Assembly (NCBI GenBank): GCA_012295275.1
Contig: CM022665.1
Location: 34,801,522 to 34,865,521, forward strand
Source: Chrysomallon squamiferum
Taxonomy: Eukaryota; Mollusca; Gastropoda; Neomphalida; Peltospiridae
DNA length: 64,000 nt
Reading direction: 5' to 3'
Part shown: in pieces, positions 1-13,679 of the stretch
Position numbering within the stretch: position 1 is the stretch's first letter
How the letters are laid out: each line of letters starts with the position of its first letter
Made by a program: the position numbers and the translations under genes
Notes under the pieces: generated by a model
What the model saw: only the letters and a program-made list of their open reading frames with translations
Told to the model about the DNA's origin: nothing
The model's database searches: none

Positions 1-889
1 ACACTCACACAAGTTCATCCATGTCTACCACAAATAATTAATACTAGAATGTGGGAAGAAAGTGTTTTAATAGGTGAGTGGAAATTTATTCCATTTGTTA
101 CCTTAAGTGTAAATGTATTTTGAATGGAATTATTATATTATATAAGAATTACAAGTCACTGTACACACTATAGTGCTATTTTAAAAATATACAAAACTTA
201 TTACTCGTGTTTTTCATTTTATTATTATCTTTCACTGGTGCTCTGGGAAATTTTTATAGGTAATTCCATAACCAGTTCATCTTTTTCTTCTTGAATAAAT
301 CCCACTGTCTACTGTTATCATTACTATTTGTGTCAATGATGAAATGCTGCATAAAGAAGTGTTGTATTAAATTGTACAATTAGGTAAATTCACTGTACCA
401 GTGTTCAAGTAATTTGCAAAATCAATATTATAATTTTCATAATTATTCTGAAACAGAAGAAAAAATTGTGATTTCCCGATTTTTCCAAAAATAAATTATA
501 TATCAACTATCACTATTTTTCTTACCTTTGAAATGAAGGACAGTAATTTGTGAATATTTGTGATCTCAAATATCAAAAGTAAAGATGGATAAAAATATAG
601 TCATTATTAACAACTCAGTTTGTGCCATAAATGATCAGTCAATGTTATTTTTACCTTTAACGAAATTAGAAACTATACACTTAGGCACAGGTTAAAGCAT
701 TGAAAACAACTGATTAAGCAAACTATTTATAAAGTCTTCAATTTAAGTTTTTTTCTTTTACTGATATGAAGATAAGATGTAGAAATTATTAGATGATTAT
801 ATACATCCTTTTTTCTTTGTGAGTTCATTTTTTTTCAGTAAAAAAAGAATTATCACAAGCCAACAGTAAATTATTTAGGATGAAACAGA

Positions 890-1410
890 AAAACAGTATG
901 TTTGTTTGGGATAGACTATATGGAAATTAGTTTCTCTATAACTTCCTTCACAATATATATTTTCTATGGCAATATATTTCAGAGATAAACAGAAACTATT
1001 TTCTATACTGTTATTTTTCTCTTTGTGCAATATATTTCATAGTAGTACAGACACTAATTTCTATACAAGCTTTTTTTTTTTACATGCAATACATTTCACT
1101 GTAATATAGAAGTATGGAAACTAGTTTTGACACTTTCCACATAAGCTCTTCCTGTGTGCAGTCTACTTCATGATGATACAAGCAGTTTTTATTTATATGC
1201 TTTATACGGAAACTAACTTCTGTATTTCACAATTTGATTTTCTATGTGCAATATATTTCATAATGATACTATAATGTAGAAACTTTTAATACTTTCTTTA
1301 CAAGCTGTTTTTATTTTTTAGCAATATGTCACTGCTACACAAGGGTATGAAAACTAGTTTCTGTACTTTATCCACAAACTGTATTCTGTGTTCAGTATAT
1401 TTTAAAGTTA
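890..1410. repeat. Diverged tandem repeat, about 60-85 bp period
   Basis: Seven degenerate copies of a unit built on gcaatatatttca, followed by a variable spacer, 'gaaactaatttctata' and a pyrimidine run, can be seen at about 969, 1027, 1085, 1161, 1248, 1321 and 1393. Spacing drifts from 58 to 87 bp, so it is an old minisatellite inside the ERCC2 intron. Confidence 0.55.
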
Positions 1411-3941
1411 CCTAAGCAATAAGTACAATCTGGTTGTATTTGTATTAATATATTGTGAGATAAAACTGGGATTATTAATCTAAAAATATATGGGTACATC
1501 TGCCATAACAAAATAGAAAACATACTTTAAATAATTTTTTGATCTTATAGAAAACATACTTTTAAATTATTTTTGATCTTGTAAAATGTCATATGAAAGT
1601 TGTTTTTATTACACACTTGTCCTTTCCATAAATTTGATCACTGTGATATCGTTTGAATGTTGGATAAACAGGATGATCTTTTGTGTGTGTGTATGTGTGT
1701 GTGTTTGAGTTTTGTAGAAGTTGCAGTATTCTGTGCCAGTTCCATATTTACTTTTCATTGCATGTACTGTATTGGATGTTTTTTTATTTCTTGGTGTTTT
1801 TTCCTCTTTTTATTTTAATTTTTTTATTTGTAAACTTATTTTTTTATATATTTTTCACCACAATCTTGCTCTATTATACTGTAAACAAAAGTGGTAATCA
1901 AAAGAAACCCGTTTTGTCAATTTTTATATTTCAGAAAAACACTAATTAGGATATCTGTAGAATGAAATACGTCTTGAAATATCTGAACAAATAATACATT
2001 AATAGCTCAGATTGACAGAATTATTTCAATCAGTTATTAAAGATTTTAGAAAATGCAATTGTACATATTTACACTAAAAAATATATAATGGAAAGTGACT
2101 GATATGATTTTATGAAAATTGTATAAAAAAGAGAAATCCTGCATGTTAATCATTGTGTATATAAATACTGTTTGGTGGTTTTAATATAAATATTTAATTC
2201 TCTTTGGCTGTGATATTATATGCATAACATCATCTTGTTAAATGTTGATATTATTGTTCTTTTTTTTTTCTCTTTTTTTAAATATTTCATCAGAAATGTA
2301 TTGTATAATAAATGCTGCCATTTTGATTCTGAATTTGTCCAGAAAGGCAGCATAACATTTTCAGTTTATCTGTTCTTTTGGTTGTTGAGTCAAATAATCA
2401 CAAAAACTTAAATTATGAGATTCTACAAAATTTATTATTTTTGATTGTTACAAATAAAATATATTTTTTGTCTGTCCCACAGAATCTACTAACTTTAAGT
2501 GAAAATTTACTAAAAATGTTTTTTAACTTACTGGATCTTGCCACATAAGTATGATGTGTATCTTAAAACAGCAACTGTGTGTTTTTCTTTGATGGCAATT
2601 TTTCTTTGTTGAAGATGAATGGATCTAATATTCTTTTCAAGTTTGTTTTTACTATCCTATGCTGTATGTAAAATATTAGTTAAAATTTAATTGTTATTTA
2701 TATTTACATTTTTAAAAATTCTTCAAAAGATTACACACAATTTGCTGGACAAAATTTTTAACAAACCATTCAGATTTTTGTAATCTACAATACATGTTAT
2801 CCTTGAAAAAAATTCATAATCACATACACTAATCTTAAAACATAGAAAAAATAATTTGTTGTCTTTTAATGGGTTTTTAAAAAATATATTTCAAAGTGTT
2901 TGTGGGTTGCAAAACATTCCATGATTAATTCAGTATTTTAACAGAAAATCGATTATTTTACTTCATTGCAGTTTTGTCTTTACCTTTACTTTTGTTCAGC
3001 AAATTAGACTATTCTAGTACAAATATATATTTTTCAGGACGTTTTTGTTGTGAAATTACTGCATTTACAGTAACATTTCATATTTATACATTTTCTTTTT
3101 TTTTTAAATTCCTATTGATGATTCAAATTTTTGGTTCAATATTTATCTTTATTTTTCTTGTAACATTTCCTTATTTCCCTTTTTCCTGTATGATGCAGTC
3201 ATTGATTGCCCCTTTTTATTTTTATTTTAAAAATATATTTCAAACAATGTGTGTCATTTGCAAAAACAATTAGCTCTGATAAATTTCACTTCGTATTTCT
3301 ATTTCATTCTTAGTTTTCTACAATAAGCATGACTGTTGATTTGACTGTATATTAAATAACTTGACCTAACAAAAACAATTTTTCAATTTTCTTTTGTTGG
3401 CTTTTTGAAGTCTTTAGAAGCTAATTTTATTGTCTTTTTTTGTAATTGTTTGATGTGCTACAACCTCAGTTGTATTTGAAAAAATTTATTATTTTATGTA
3501 TATTTGATGTTTAGTTGGGGGGGAAAAAAAATGATATGTTTGTTAATGAATAGTCCAGCAGAAAACACACACATAGAGACACAACACAATGTGTTGAACA
3601 TTGCTGGAGCTATTTTTTACCAGTTGTATATATAAACATCATTTGTTGAAATTTATAGTGCAATATGTCCATTTTCACATTTTCCATTTCCATTATCTCA
3701 TTTATATTGTTGGTTTCTTTGTTCAGATCTTGTGCGCTCCATTTTGTACAATATTTCTTTTTGTTTGTTTGGTTGGTTCGTTTGACAAACATGTTTTGGT
3801 TTTCACAATAATGTGATACATGTAACAGTGCAGAACCAAGCTATATAAAAATATGTATTTGTATAACCACATTCCATTTGTACAAAAGATGCATCAAGAC
3901 ATCATCATCATCATCGTCTCAATGAACTCATATATTATACA

Positions 3942-4340
3942 TTAACCCTTTTAGTGCCATAATCAATACAACTTCATATTGTCCAAAAAAACAACTTAAA
4001 AAATTAAACATTACAGTGTTGTAACTTATATAATATTTACATTTATTTTAAGTTTTTATTTCAAGAAAAAAAATTTAAAAATACATACATACATTTTCTT
4101 ATACTGTTTTAACCAGTCACCAGTATCCAGTATCTTGTCACATTGGTATTATGTTTTGTCTTTTTCTTTTCTTTTTTCTGTTATGTCTTGTATGTCAATT
4201 TTAACTTATCATGTACTTTATTTTATTATCAATTATTTAAGCATTTTTTTTTAGTAAACAACAAATTGTTTTTTCCTTCTATATGTATAGCAATATTTCT
4301 TATTTCTTCTTTGCCATACTGGTGGCACTAAAAGGGTTAA
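3942..4340. mobile_element. piggyBac-type MITE with perfect 18-bp TIRs
   Basis: The left end ttaacccttttagtgcca (3942-3959) is the exact reverse complement of the right end (4323-4340). The outermost four bases on both sides are TTAA, the target-site signature of piggyBac transposons. The CCCTTT..GTGCC type of terminus is familiar from that superfamily. The 399-bp interior is AT-rich and has no transposase, so it is a non-autonomous copy. The perfect TIRs suggest it is not very old. Confidence 0.75.
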
Positions 4341-4656
4341 ATTGGCTCATTTCTTAATTCATTAGTGCTGGATATTAAATCTGTGATCAATATATTTCTT
4401 CTTGTTTTTATTTCAGTTTTAATTTTTCTCTCAATACTATATAACAGTAACAACAGCATCTCAGAGATTATTTAACTTGATACAGAGACAAAAAAAAAGA
4501 GAGAAAAAATACATGAAAAAATTATAAATAATAATACATTTTTTAGTAATATTGCCCATATCATTTTCTTCCCTTTATATTTGGATTTAGCATATCTTAA
4601 AACCTTGAAATTTAATACATAAATATTTGATAAAATTTCAGCATTACGCTTCTTAC

Positions 4657-7600
4657 CTGTTCATACCATGAAGCAACAATTGTTTCCTATATAAAAAAAA
4701 AAATAATAATAATAACTTTTAATTAAAAATAAGTTATTCCTCATAAAACAGTGTAAATCATGTGCTTTTTTTTAAAATTATTAAAACTATCTAATATCAG
4801 TCCAACATTTTTTTTTTTTATCCTAAACAAAATTGGCGAAAAAGAGAAGACTGAAATACAAAATTTATCATATTTGTGGTTTCCATCATACACAAGCATT
4901 CATTGATTTAGAACAATAAATAAATAAGACATCTCTTTACCATGTATATATAGCTGGTGAAGAAACAAGCTATCCCATCAGGCACCACTGCTGACATGTC
5001 AACTAAAAGGTTTCCATAGTTTCGTATAACAGCTGAAATAAAAAAGAACAAACACTTATATGCTTTGCTTACAAAATGTCATTTCATATACAATGAAATA
5101 ATAAAAAAATATGTCAAACTGTTACTCCAGGTTAAATGAAAATGCATAGCTTTTTCTGAAAAATAAGCAACAAATTAATTATAAAGGTGAAAAAGACAAT
5201 GATTTTGCATTACATACCAACATCTTCTCTGGTTTCAAATTTAGAACTCATGGCTACTTGATCATTTCCTTTGCTCACAATCTGAAAATATCCAAACATT
5301 TATTTATGATGATGGAGACATATACAACCAACCAGTTGGGGCTTCATGCTGTTTTTTCTTTTGGTGAAACAGTTGAATTTTGCTAGATACTGTTTAATCT
5401 TTTGGTGACTCGAAGTATATTATTGCTTAAAATATATAGTACCTATATGAATAATACAACAAAAAAAACACATTATGAACAGTTTTGTCACAATTTGAAA
5501 AAAATTAATTAAAATAAAATAAATAAATAAATTATAATATTTAAATTTACCATCGGACAAAGACATGTTCTTGCTAGTGTCATGGTAAAGGATGCCATGG
5601 TAACAGGTCTAAAATCTAGAATTTTAGGATACATGTCCAGTGGTGAAAGTGTCTGAAAAGTAATGAATGAATAGTTTAGTTTTAGCAAAATTTGAACAGT
5701 TTTGTAATGAAGCATATATGGAAAAAGAGGGAGAGTTCTTTAAATATTCATAAAGTTTTTTTTTTTTTGTTTTTTTTTTAAATTTTTTATCTGCTTGAAA
5801 ATTAATTTAAAAAAATTAGTTTTGAATAATAAAAAAAAAATACAGTATAAAACTTTCATTATTGTTTTTAACCAAAGAATGCTTTCTTTTTTTGATATCA
5901 TATAAGAAAGAAAAAATACCATTTTTAAATTTCAAAACACTCCCACACACTCAAACACATACACAAAAACAATCGTATGCATTCATAGATATGTTCACAG
6001 AGCTAAACCAATTTCAATAACAAATTCCAATGATGAATGAAATTTGAAAATGATAATTTAAACTCACTCCTGATGTAATAACCACTGTTTGGAACCTGTC
6101 AAATACTGGTTTTATTGCAATGGAGGCATCCATACAGCTGAAGTAGAGGACTGGGTTGCTGATGGTAGGAGTACGATCATCAAATGGTTCAATGATCAAA
6201 ACAAATCCTGAAAATATATTAAATCTTTTTCCTTGAGATAAGAACTTACTAAGATATTAATTATTTGCTTGCAGTCAAATCTCATACCTTTTTATTATTA
6301 TTATTTTTTAATCTTCATATTAAATAGCAATTTTTATCATCTCAAGAAAATTACTTTTAAGAAAAATTAATAAAATATTCTACACTATGATTAAAAAAAT
6401 AAAAATAAAATAAAAACAAAAATAAAAATCAATAAATCAATAATAAGAATACTAAGTTCTAATAATACAACAAACTTTCTTACACTCTACTAAAGTAAAT
6501 TTAACATTATAAAATTACATCTTAGAACCTTAATGAATGTAAAGGACAGCTATGCTGAAATTATGTTTGGAAATAAAAGAGTTTTCTTTAATCTTCTCAA
6601 ATAAGCTTTATTTCTTGCATTATCTTAAATAATAAATAAATAAAATACCTTTGGCATATGTACTGACAAGTGTGGCAAAATTTGAAACAAGGGTAAGCGC
6701 TGACATGTCATGAAGATCTGTGAGTTGAAGAGTTCGCAACAATGATCTCAACCTCTCAGCACAGAATCTGAGAAATTAAACCAAAAATTATTAAAATTAC
6801 CACATGCTATATGCTGAAGTCTTGAGTTGAGTTCAATGAAATAAAAATGTATAATAATTTATATTGGCAATAATTTAAGTAATGACAGATACTCAAAATT
6901 ATAATTTATATTTGTATTAATTTACATTTAATTTTTATCTTCTTTTCATTATACTGACACATCACAAACTTAAATCAACAACAAACATGTATTTAAAATA
7001 AAAAAGGAAATAGCAATAGTTATTTTTAAAATTACAATGCACTAATCCTATTTATTTTAATTATTCAGAAAGCACAAATAAATATGTTACTATTTCTATT
7101 GAAAATTAGATGCGATAGTAATCTTGTGACTACAGTTAAAGAACAAAAGTTAACAAAAATTACCTCAGTGGTTTTCGTTCTATGCAGACTTTTTGAGAAC
7201 AGTCTTTTAGAAAAGATGGAGGACTTTCAGATACAACATGATGTACTCGCATACGTGTTTTTAGGTATTCCAGGAAACGTCTAATAAATCCAAGAAAATG
7301 TTCGGCAGTTCTAATGTTGCCTGGTACAGCCTCTGTGAGAAACAATATAAAGACACAGTGAAATATTGTCAGTCACTCTGTTTTTTTAAACAATAATACT
7401 GTGAAATAATTTAAATCAGTAACAAGATATCATGAATCATGTAATATAAAATTTTGTACAAAGAAAACAACAGGATAACAGATAAATGTGCAAATATCAG
7501 GGTTGTGATCTAAACATAACCAATATGAAACATACCATATGATTTCAAACAATTATAAACATTTGTAATATCAGCATATCATACAGGGTAGTGATTTTAC

Positions 7601-10600
7601 AGTATATTTTCATATACAAAGATAAATAACTATACTGAAAAATCATCCTTTGAAAAAATACTATTCCGATCAGCTTATTACAAAGATATATGTATGATGA
7701 CCAAATGAAAAACAGATCTATAAACACATTAAATACTGTATGGAGACTGGGGTATGTGTACTCAGACAGTAAATGACAAGAAATGACAGGTATCTAAAAA
7801 GAGTTGTCAGACTGTACAGGTTAATTAGAACCATCTGATTTACCTTGCAGGACTTCATCTGGCAAAACTGCAAAATACAAAACTCTATTTACAAACCTTA
7901 AGAATGAATAACAAAATCTGTAAAATGTGAAATACGAAAACATATATTATTTCAATAATTTTGCCATCAAAATTATATTTATTTTTTTATTTTATATTTT
8001 TTCAAACATTCAGATTATTTCTAATCGGGATTTTTAATCATTTTGCGAGTGTCTGAATTGAAGAATATTTTCTGAGAACTCTTCTTATGCCTTATTTTAC
8101 ATAGAATAGTATTATAATTACTATCTGAAAGAAAATAAGACACTGAAAGTAAACTTTAAAAATCTTAGGTCTGCAAGGCATCATATGTACCAGTAATTCT
8201 TTCTCATTCGACACCTTTAACTCAGACAGAAAAACTGTAACACTGAAAATTAAAAATGTTGAAGTACAATGACCTGGGCTGGCAAGCACCACATCAGTTT
8301 CCCTGGCAATATTAGCATCTTTGAGTCCTTCCACAAGTCTCTGATATTCCTCTTTCAACTTGTCAGCATCATGGTCCTTGATTCTTAAACATACAGAGAA
8401 ATATTTAAACAAAAGAATGAACTCATTGATATTTATAAACCCCTCAGTAATGCTTTTTAATCTGGACAGTGCTGCACAATAACTGGTTTATCAAAAGCAA
8501 CAACGAATCTATAGGAAGGAGATTATAAAAATCCCCTACTGCTAAATGATCAAAGTAGTCCATGTTACATAATAATAATATTAAAATGTTATATGAAATA
8601 AAATTAATTTATTAACACATATATTTAAGTACACTAACAAAAAGAAAAAAGTAATTTAATTAACCTTTTAATTTTTAATATTGAAAAAACAATTCAAATT
8701 ATTTTACAAAATGTATTATCATTTTTTATTTTTAATGGATATGATAATATAGGTTTGGCATTTTAAAAGGAGAAGATGAATTTAAAATAGTTACTTTCAG
8801 ATTTCCGTAATATTTAATATGTAATAGCGTATGAACAAGTTCACAGTAAAAGAAAGAAGAAAAGAGAATGAAAAATTCAAAAAGTTAAAAAAAAATAAAT
8901 GCAAAGAAAACAAAAACATGCTTTTCAATGTGCTTATCCAAACGGTCAATATTTTGGCTACACTTGTCCAGTGTTTTTCTAGTCATCCTCACACTCATGG
9001 ACTCTATACACACATTATCTGACAAAGATAAACAGAACAGTATTTTTTAAATATAACTTTATAAATGTAAATAACAAAATCTTTTACTGTTATAGTTTTA
9101 ATATTTATAATCAATTAAAAATAGTATGATAAACCTAGATTTATAAATATATAATGTGAATTATCTTAACATCTGTCAAACCTAATTATGAATACTTTGT
9201 CATGAACACAGCAAGTTAATACAATTTTATCAAATCAAAATAAATAAGAAAAATACATAATAGTTTCCGTAAGTCATTGTCTACATTTGAGTATTCCTAT
9301 TAAATACACTGTACCATTTAGTTTCTACATTTTTCAAATCACCATCAAATAAAAATTATTTGTGTGATTAATAGCTGTGAATTTGAGACTTGGCCAATTG
9401 GTTATATAAATTAATAAGAATAATGTACATTGTTCTACTGGTATTATTATTATTATTTTTTTTTTATCAAGAACAAAATTTTTTATTATGTAAATCTCAC
9501 CAATATTATGAGCCTCATCAAACACAACTACTGATGTTTTAGACAATTCTTTAGAAACCATCTCAGCTATTTTAGGATCAAGCAGATAGTAGTAACTGTA
9601 GACAATAATATTTGCATGAGACAACTGAAAAATAAAACAATATGTCTTAATTCTAAAATTGTAATATATTACATCATCAACAGATTAGAAATATGTTGAT
9701 GATTATTATTTTATTATTATATTCTTTTAATTATCAGTATAAAGCTTTCGGATTTAGCCATTTCACCTGGAGTAATTACTAAAAAATAAATAAAATACAA
9801 ATTACTGCAGATCACACATCAAAAATGGAGATTTTATTCTGAAAGGAAATCAAGCAAAATATAGAAAAGAGATGCTATCAAAACATCTCTTTCTCTCTAC
9901 ATCAATTTCCAAAATTTAAACACAAATATACAAGATTCTTCTAACTTAAACCTATTGATATGATTAAGTGCAGCTGTAGTGTCCCATTGCTGGACAAAAG
10001 CCTCAGCATGTTGTTCCCACATCTTCCTGTCTATGACTATAACAATTGTGAATAATGACAACAAGGGTAACTTATACATACAGCATATCTTGCTAGAAAA
10101 TATGGACACCAGCCTTTTCTCATTCCAAAATCCTTCAGTTCATCCTTGAAAATAATAACAAAAAAATTAATTCTAATCGTATAATGTGAAACACTGAAGA
10201 CATTAGTTTTCACAACGTGAGCATTTTATGAACATGGATTTAAAACAAGACTTTTATCATATGAAACTTAAAATATTGATTTAAAACAATAATTTTACTA
10301 AATGAAACTTATACCAAGGACTTAAAGCATTTATTTTATTACATGAAATTTATAACATGGTTTATAAATTATTTAATTACACAGAAAGAAGTTTCTTTAC
10401 TTTCAGTACACAATTGTTGATGTTGTATTAATTTCTGAAAATTAATCCTGGGAATATTGCCTACAGATTTAATTTGAAATGATTGAAATATAAATTTTTT
10501 AAATAAACTTACTAATCCATAAATACCAGGTTCAAGAGGAATTTCTCTTCCAAATGCATCAAAATCCTGAGAGAAAAAAAAGAAGAAAAGAAAACAATTG

Positions 10601-13600
10601 AATAGTTGGACAAAATCAAATATATTAAACATATAATGCTTGTATCAGAATTGAACAGACATATATTAAATTTACACATTACACTTGCACAATAATATTT
10701 ATATAGGGCATGGGTCTTTGTGTCTAAAATATATATAGATTAAAGATCTCTTATCTGAAATGCTTGGGGCTGGAAGTATAGTCTTAGAATAAGATCTAAG
10801 TCAAAACATGAAACCTGTTTACATTTTATAGACAGCTTATACAGATAGTCTACAAGTATTTTTTATACAACATGTTTAATAATTTTATACATGAAATAAA
10901 GTTTATTTATGTTAAACAAAGTCAAAACTTTAAGATATCATTATATCAGATTCTCAAAAAATAGTTTAGGTTATTGGAGATTTTTGGATTTCAGGATTTT
11001 GGATAAGGAATCCACAGCCAGTATATATAAATATATATATGCACACAGATATAGCTGGGCCAGCCTTAGATTTCTGTCTTATAACATATATATAGTCTTT
11101 ACATGCTGCTTATGAAATACTTACTTCGTAGTATTTGCACACAGGTATGGATGAGTCAGTTTTATGTCGTTGTCTTATAAATGAGGCTGTTAGTTCATGA
11201 CATCGTCCATCAACAGTCCTCCCATCCTGATCCTGAGCTACCTAGAGACGCAAAATAAATAATAAAAAAACTTTAAAAAAACAACTTTGTCAATCTAAGT
11301 AATAATGTCATAATATTTAAAAATTGTTATTTTTTGCTATAAATATACCACATAGTGCACAAAAACCTTGTATTTTACTTGTCATTTGAAATAAAAAGAA
11401 ACTTTTATTGTCATAAGCTGCTGCAATATGTATGTATTCACATGATAGAACGACTACTGTCTGCTTCCTTTATTTTAATTTTTTTTCTATCATTTATTCA
11501 AAATATGACACTTTATATTTTAAATAAAGAAGATAAGAAGATATCTAAACACCCAAAAAGACTTTTTTTTTTTTTTTCTTTTTTTTTTAAATACTGAAAA
11601 TTAAAGTTTTATTATAAAATAGTGATTATTTCAATCAAATACCTGTTGGTTGATACAAAGATTTTTGCGAGAACTCAAAGCCAATCCAATGACGTTAGGA
11701 AACTCTCCAGTTTCTTTCTGATAGTACAACACCAAGAATCGCAACTCTTCAACAACCTAAATGAAAAAAAAAAAGGTATATATATCAGTCATAAATAAAC
11801 ATACTATTACAAGTACTTTGAAAAATGCATTTATTTTCACAAGCACATGCATACTTTATTATGTATGGACATTTAAAAATCATTTAACTCAAATGCTCAA
11901 ATAAGTCAAACTCCACTGTACATTTTAAAACTTTACACTGACAAACCTTTTCAAGTTCAGGAACAGTTCTTGAACAGTAAATTAGTTTTGTGACTTGAAG
12001 TGGGTAAGCCTGTAAAATAAAGAATCATCAATAAAACACAGTGTACAAATATGTAATTTTTGTATTACCAAGTATTTCTATAGACAATAGCAACAAAGAA
12101 TTTCCTTATTAAATCAGCTGTTATTAAGTCAAGCATCTTACTTCAATTTATTTAATAAACTACATAAAACAGCTGAGCACTTCTAAACAAAAACCTCCAA
12201 TTAAAAACTGTATTTTACTATATAAAAGACTAGAAAATATTTCTAAATCTTCTCTTCCACTTACATGTATTAAAAATGTCTGACATGGAATGATTTTTTT
12301 TCAAAATGTATCTACAGCTATTTGTAACAGGTCAGCACAAGCATATCAATCCTGTACTATATCATATAATATTTTTAAAAATAAAATATAAAAATTAGAT
12401 CATTCTTACTCTCATGTATGCCATGATAAGAGATAATAATGAGATGGTTTTTCCAGTTCCAGATGGCATTTCCAGTGCACAGTGTCCCTTAAATTAATAA
12501 TAAAAATAGTAAAGAATAGTAAAAAAAATAATCTTATGTAATGTAAGATTTTCTTTATATTATTATTTAATTTTGTTTTCTTTTTAAGATTATAGTACTA
12601 ATATTGATATATTCTGAAAGAGCAGCATTATAATCCAATCAAAATCATAAAATCAGCCAGTTATTTTTCTGCTAAATTCTTCATTACCTTAGCATCAATA
12701 GACCGCTTAAGTTCCAGCATATACAAGTATTGCTCTGGATATATGTATTCATAAGGAAAATAAACCAGCAAGCCATCTACATTCACTCTGCAAAACAGAA
12801 CAGTATTAGTACATTTATTTATTTTTTAAAAGAAGAATAAAATGAATAATGGCTTATGTGCTACAGGCTTTTATCTGGTTTTTTTAATTTATAGATCTTA
12901 TTTATTTTTGTAGCTTGCCTGTTTTTGCCGTTATCAATTAAAGACCTATACATACACACACACACACACACATACATGAAAGATATGTACAAACATTTAA
13001 AATTATAATTAGATTAATTAAATTTTAATGTATTTAGCTGGTATGTCTTCTGAACAGATAAGTAAATAACACAATCTTTTTTATGTAATGAATTATTACA
13101 TATTTATAATATTGTTATAATTTATGAGCAATGAATGTTTTTGTTATGAGTATGGAGTATACAGTATTGTGATAAAGATTGTAAGAGTGGTGTATATATG
13201 TGAACATATTTTTTCACTTAATTATTAATATAAGTATAAATTCAAAGTATTTCTATAATTTAATGGGAATTAATATTTCAGTCATTGTTATCATGTATAA
13301 TGATAACAATGTTCCTGCAGTGTACATGTATGCATTTACTGTTCGTTATTAATGCTGCTATAATACTAGTAGGTCAAGTAGCTGGATTCGAAACTTATTT
13401 ACAAAAATTGTAAAATACATCTTTAAATTTAAATTATCAGCTTATATTACTGATCATCTTAAATTATTTAAGGTCATTAATCTTATGAACCAGTAGTTCA
13501 AGGTGTGTTTCAAACTGTCGTGACACTATCAGTATCACTAATACTGTGACTACTGACCGAGTGTGTGTTTGACAGATTCTGTGATTATAAATTTATCATT

Positions 13601-13679
13601 TGTGAACTGGGATACGCAGCTGAGTTTAAACAATCATAATTTAAAAACAAAGTTTGAATGCCTGTTTTGCATACTTCAT
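4657..13679 (-). CDS. ERCC2: ERCC2/XPD DNA helicase of TFIIH (partial, C-terminal exons outside window)
   Basis: This is the 5'-3' DNA helicase subunit of TFIIH, used in nucleotide excision repair and transcription initiation. Exons in order of translation: 13679-13675 (inferred), 12787-12688, 12487-12410, 12009-11947, 11756-11643, 11241-11125, 10566-10513, 10144-10082, 9624-9501, 9018-8922, 8383-8274, 7867-7844, 7332-7164, 6767-6649, 6207-6068, 5652-5551, 5281-5218, 5032-4941, 4686-4657. They join in phase to 555 codons. Residue numbering matches human XPD: Walker A PSGTGKT near 42-48, the four Fe-S cluster cysteines at 116, 134, 155 and 190, and DEAH at 234-237. Later motifs seen are [24 protein letters not shown] and [17 protein letters not shown]. 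Roughly the last 205-210 residues (helicase domain 2) lie past the left edge. Exon 10 seems to use a GC donor and exon 12 is a 24-nt microexon. Identity is certain; the ATGAA first exon is a deduction from splice phase. Confidence 0.96.
9945..10040 (-). mobile_element. Non-LTR retrotransposon 3'-end fragment
   Basis: Read on the minus strand this piece encodes [18 protein letters not shown], resembling the extreme C-terminus of LINE reverse transcriptases (D-R-x-x-W followed by a WDT-like end). On the plus strand it carries the cccattgctggacaaa-gcctc motif that I recall from many RTE/L2-like LINE 3' ends and their SINEs. It lies in ERCC2 intron 8, just beyond the exon at 10082-10144. Family assignment is from memory. 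Confidence 0.45.
10736..11022. mobile_element. Tigger/pogo-like MITE (MARNA-type layout)
   Basis: The ends agattaaagatctcttatc and, inverted, ggataaggaatcc..cagccagta are degenerate TIRs flanked by TA. The interior contains 'ttaataattttatacatgaaataaagttt' split over 10878-10903 and then repeated 'ggatttcaggattttggat' near the right end. This is the layout of short Tc1/mariner Tigger-type MITEs that I know from vertebrates. It lies in the ERCC2 intron between the exons at 10513-10566 and 11125-11241. Confidence 0.5.
13284..13311. repeat. Short perfect inverted repeat in ERCC2 intron 1
   Basis: The arms cattgttatcat and atgataacaatg (12 bp each) are separated by five bases. It could form a small hairpin; no function is evident. 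Confidence 0.5.

Larger units (their letters stand above)
1..4656 (-). other. ERCC2: Downstream part of ERCC2: one large intron, no exon seen
   Basis: No segment here encodes any of the remaining XPD helicase motifs on the minus strand. The last recognisable ERCC2 exon (4657-4686) ends with a normal donor, so this stretch is read as intron sequence leading to exons beyond the left edge. It is AT-rich with poly-T runs, contains a diverged tandem repeat near 0.9-1.4 kb and a piggyBac-type MITE at 3.9-4.3 kb. Open frames here are low-complexity Phe/Leu/Tyr-rich and are not believed. Confidence 0.6.

Noticed and set aside
1-40. Possible 16-nt minus-strand exon at the left edge
   Set aside because: There is an acceptor- and donor-like pair, but the peptide does not match the XPD sequence expected after the last exon.
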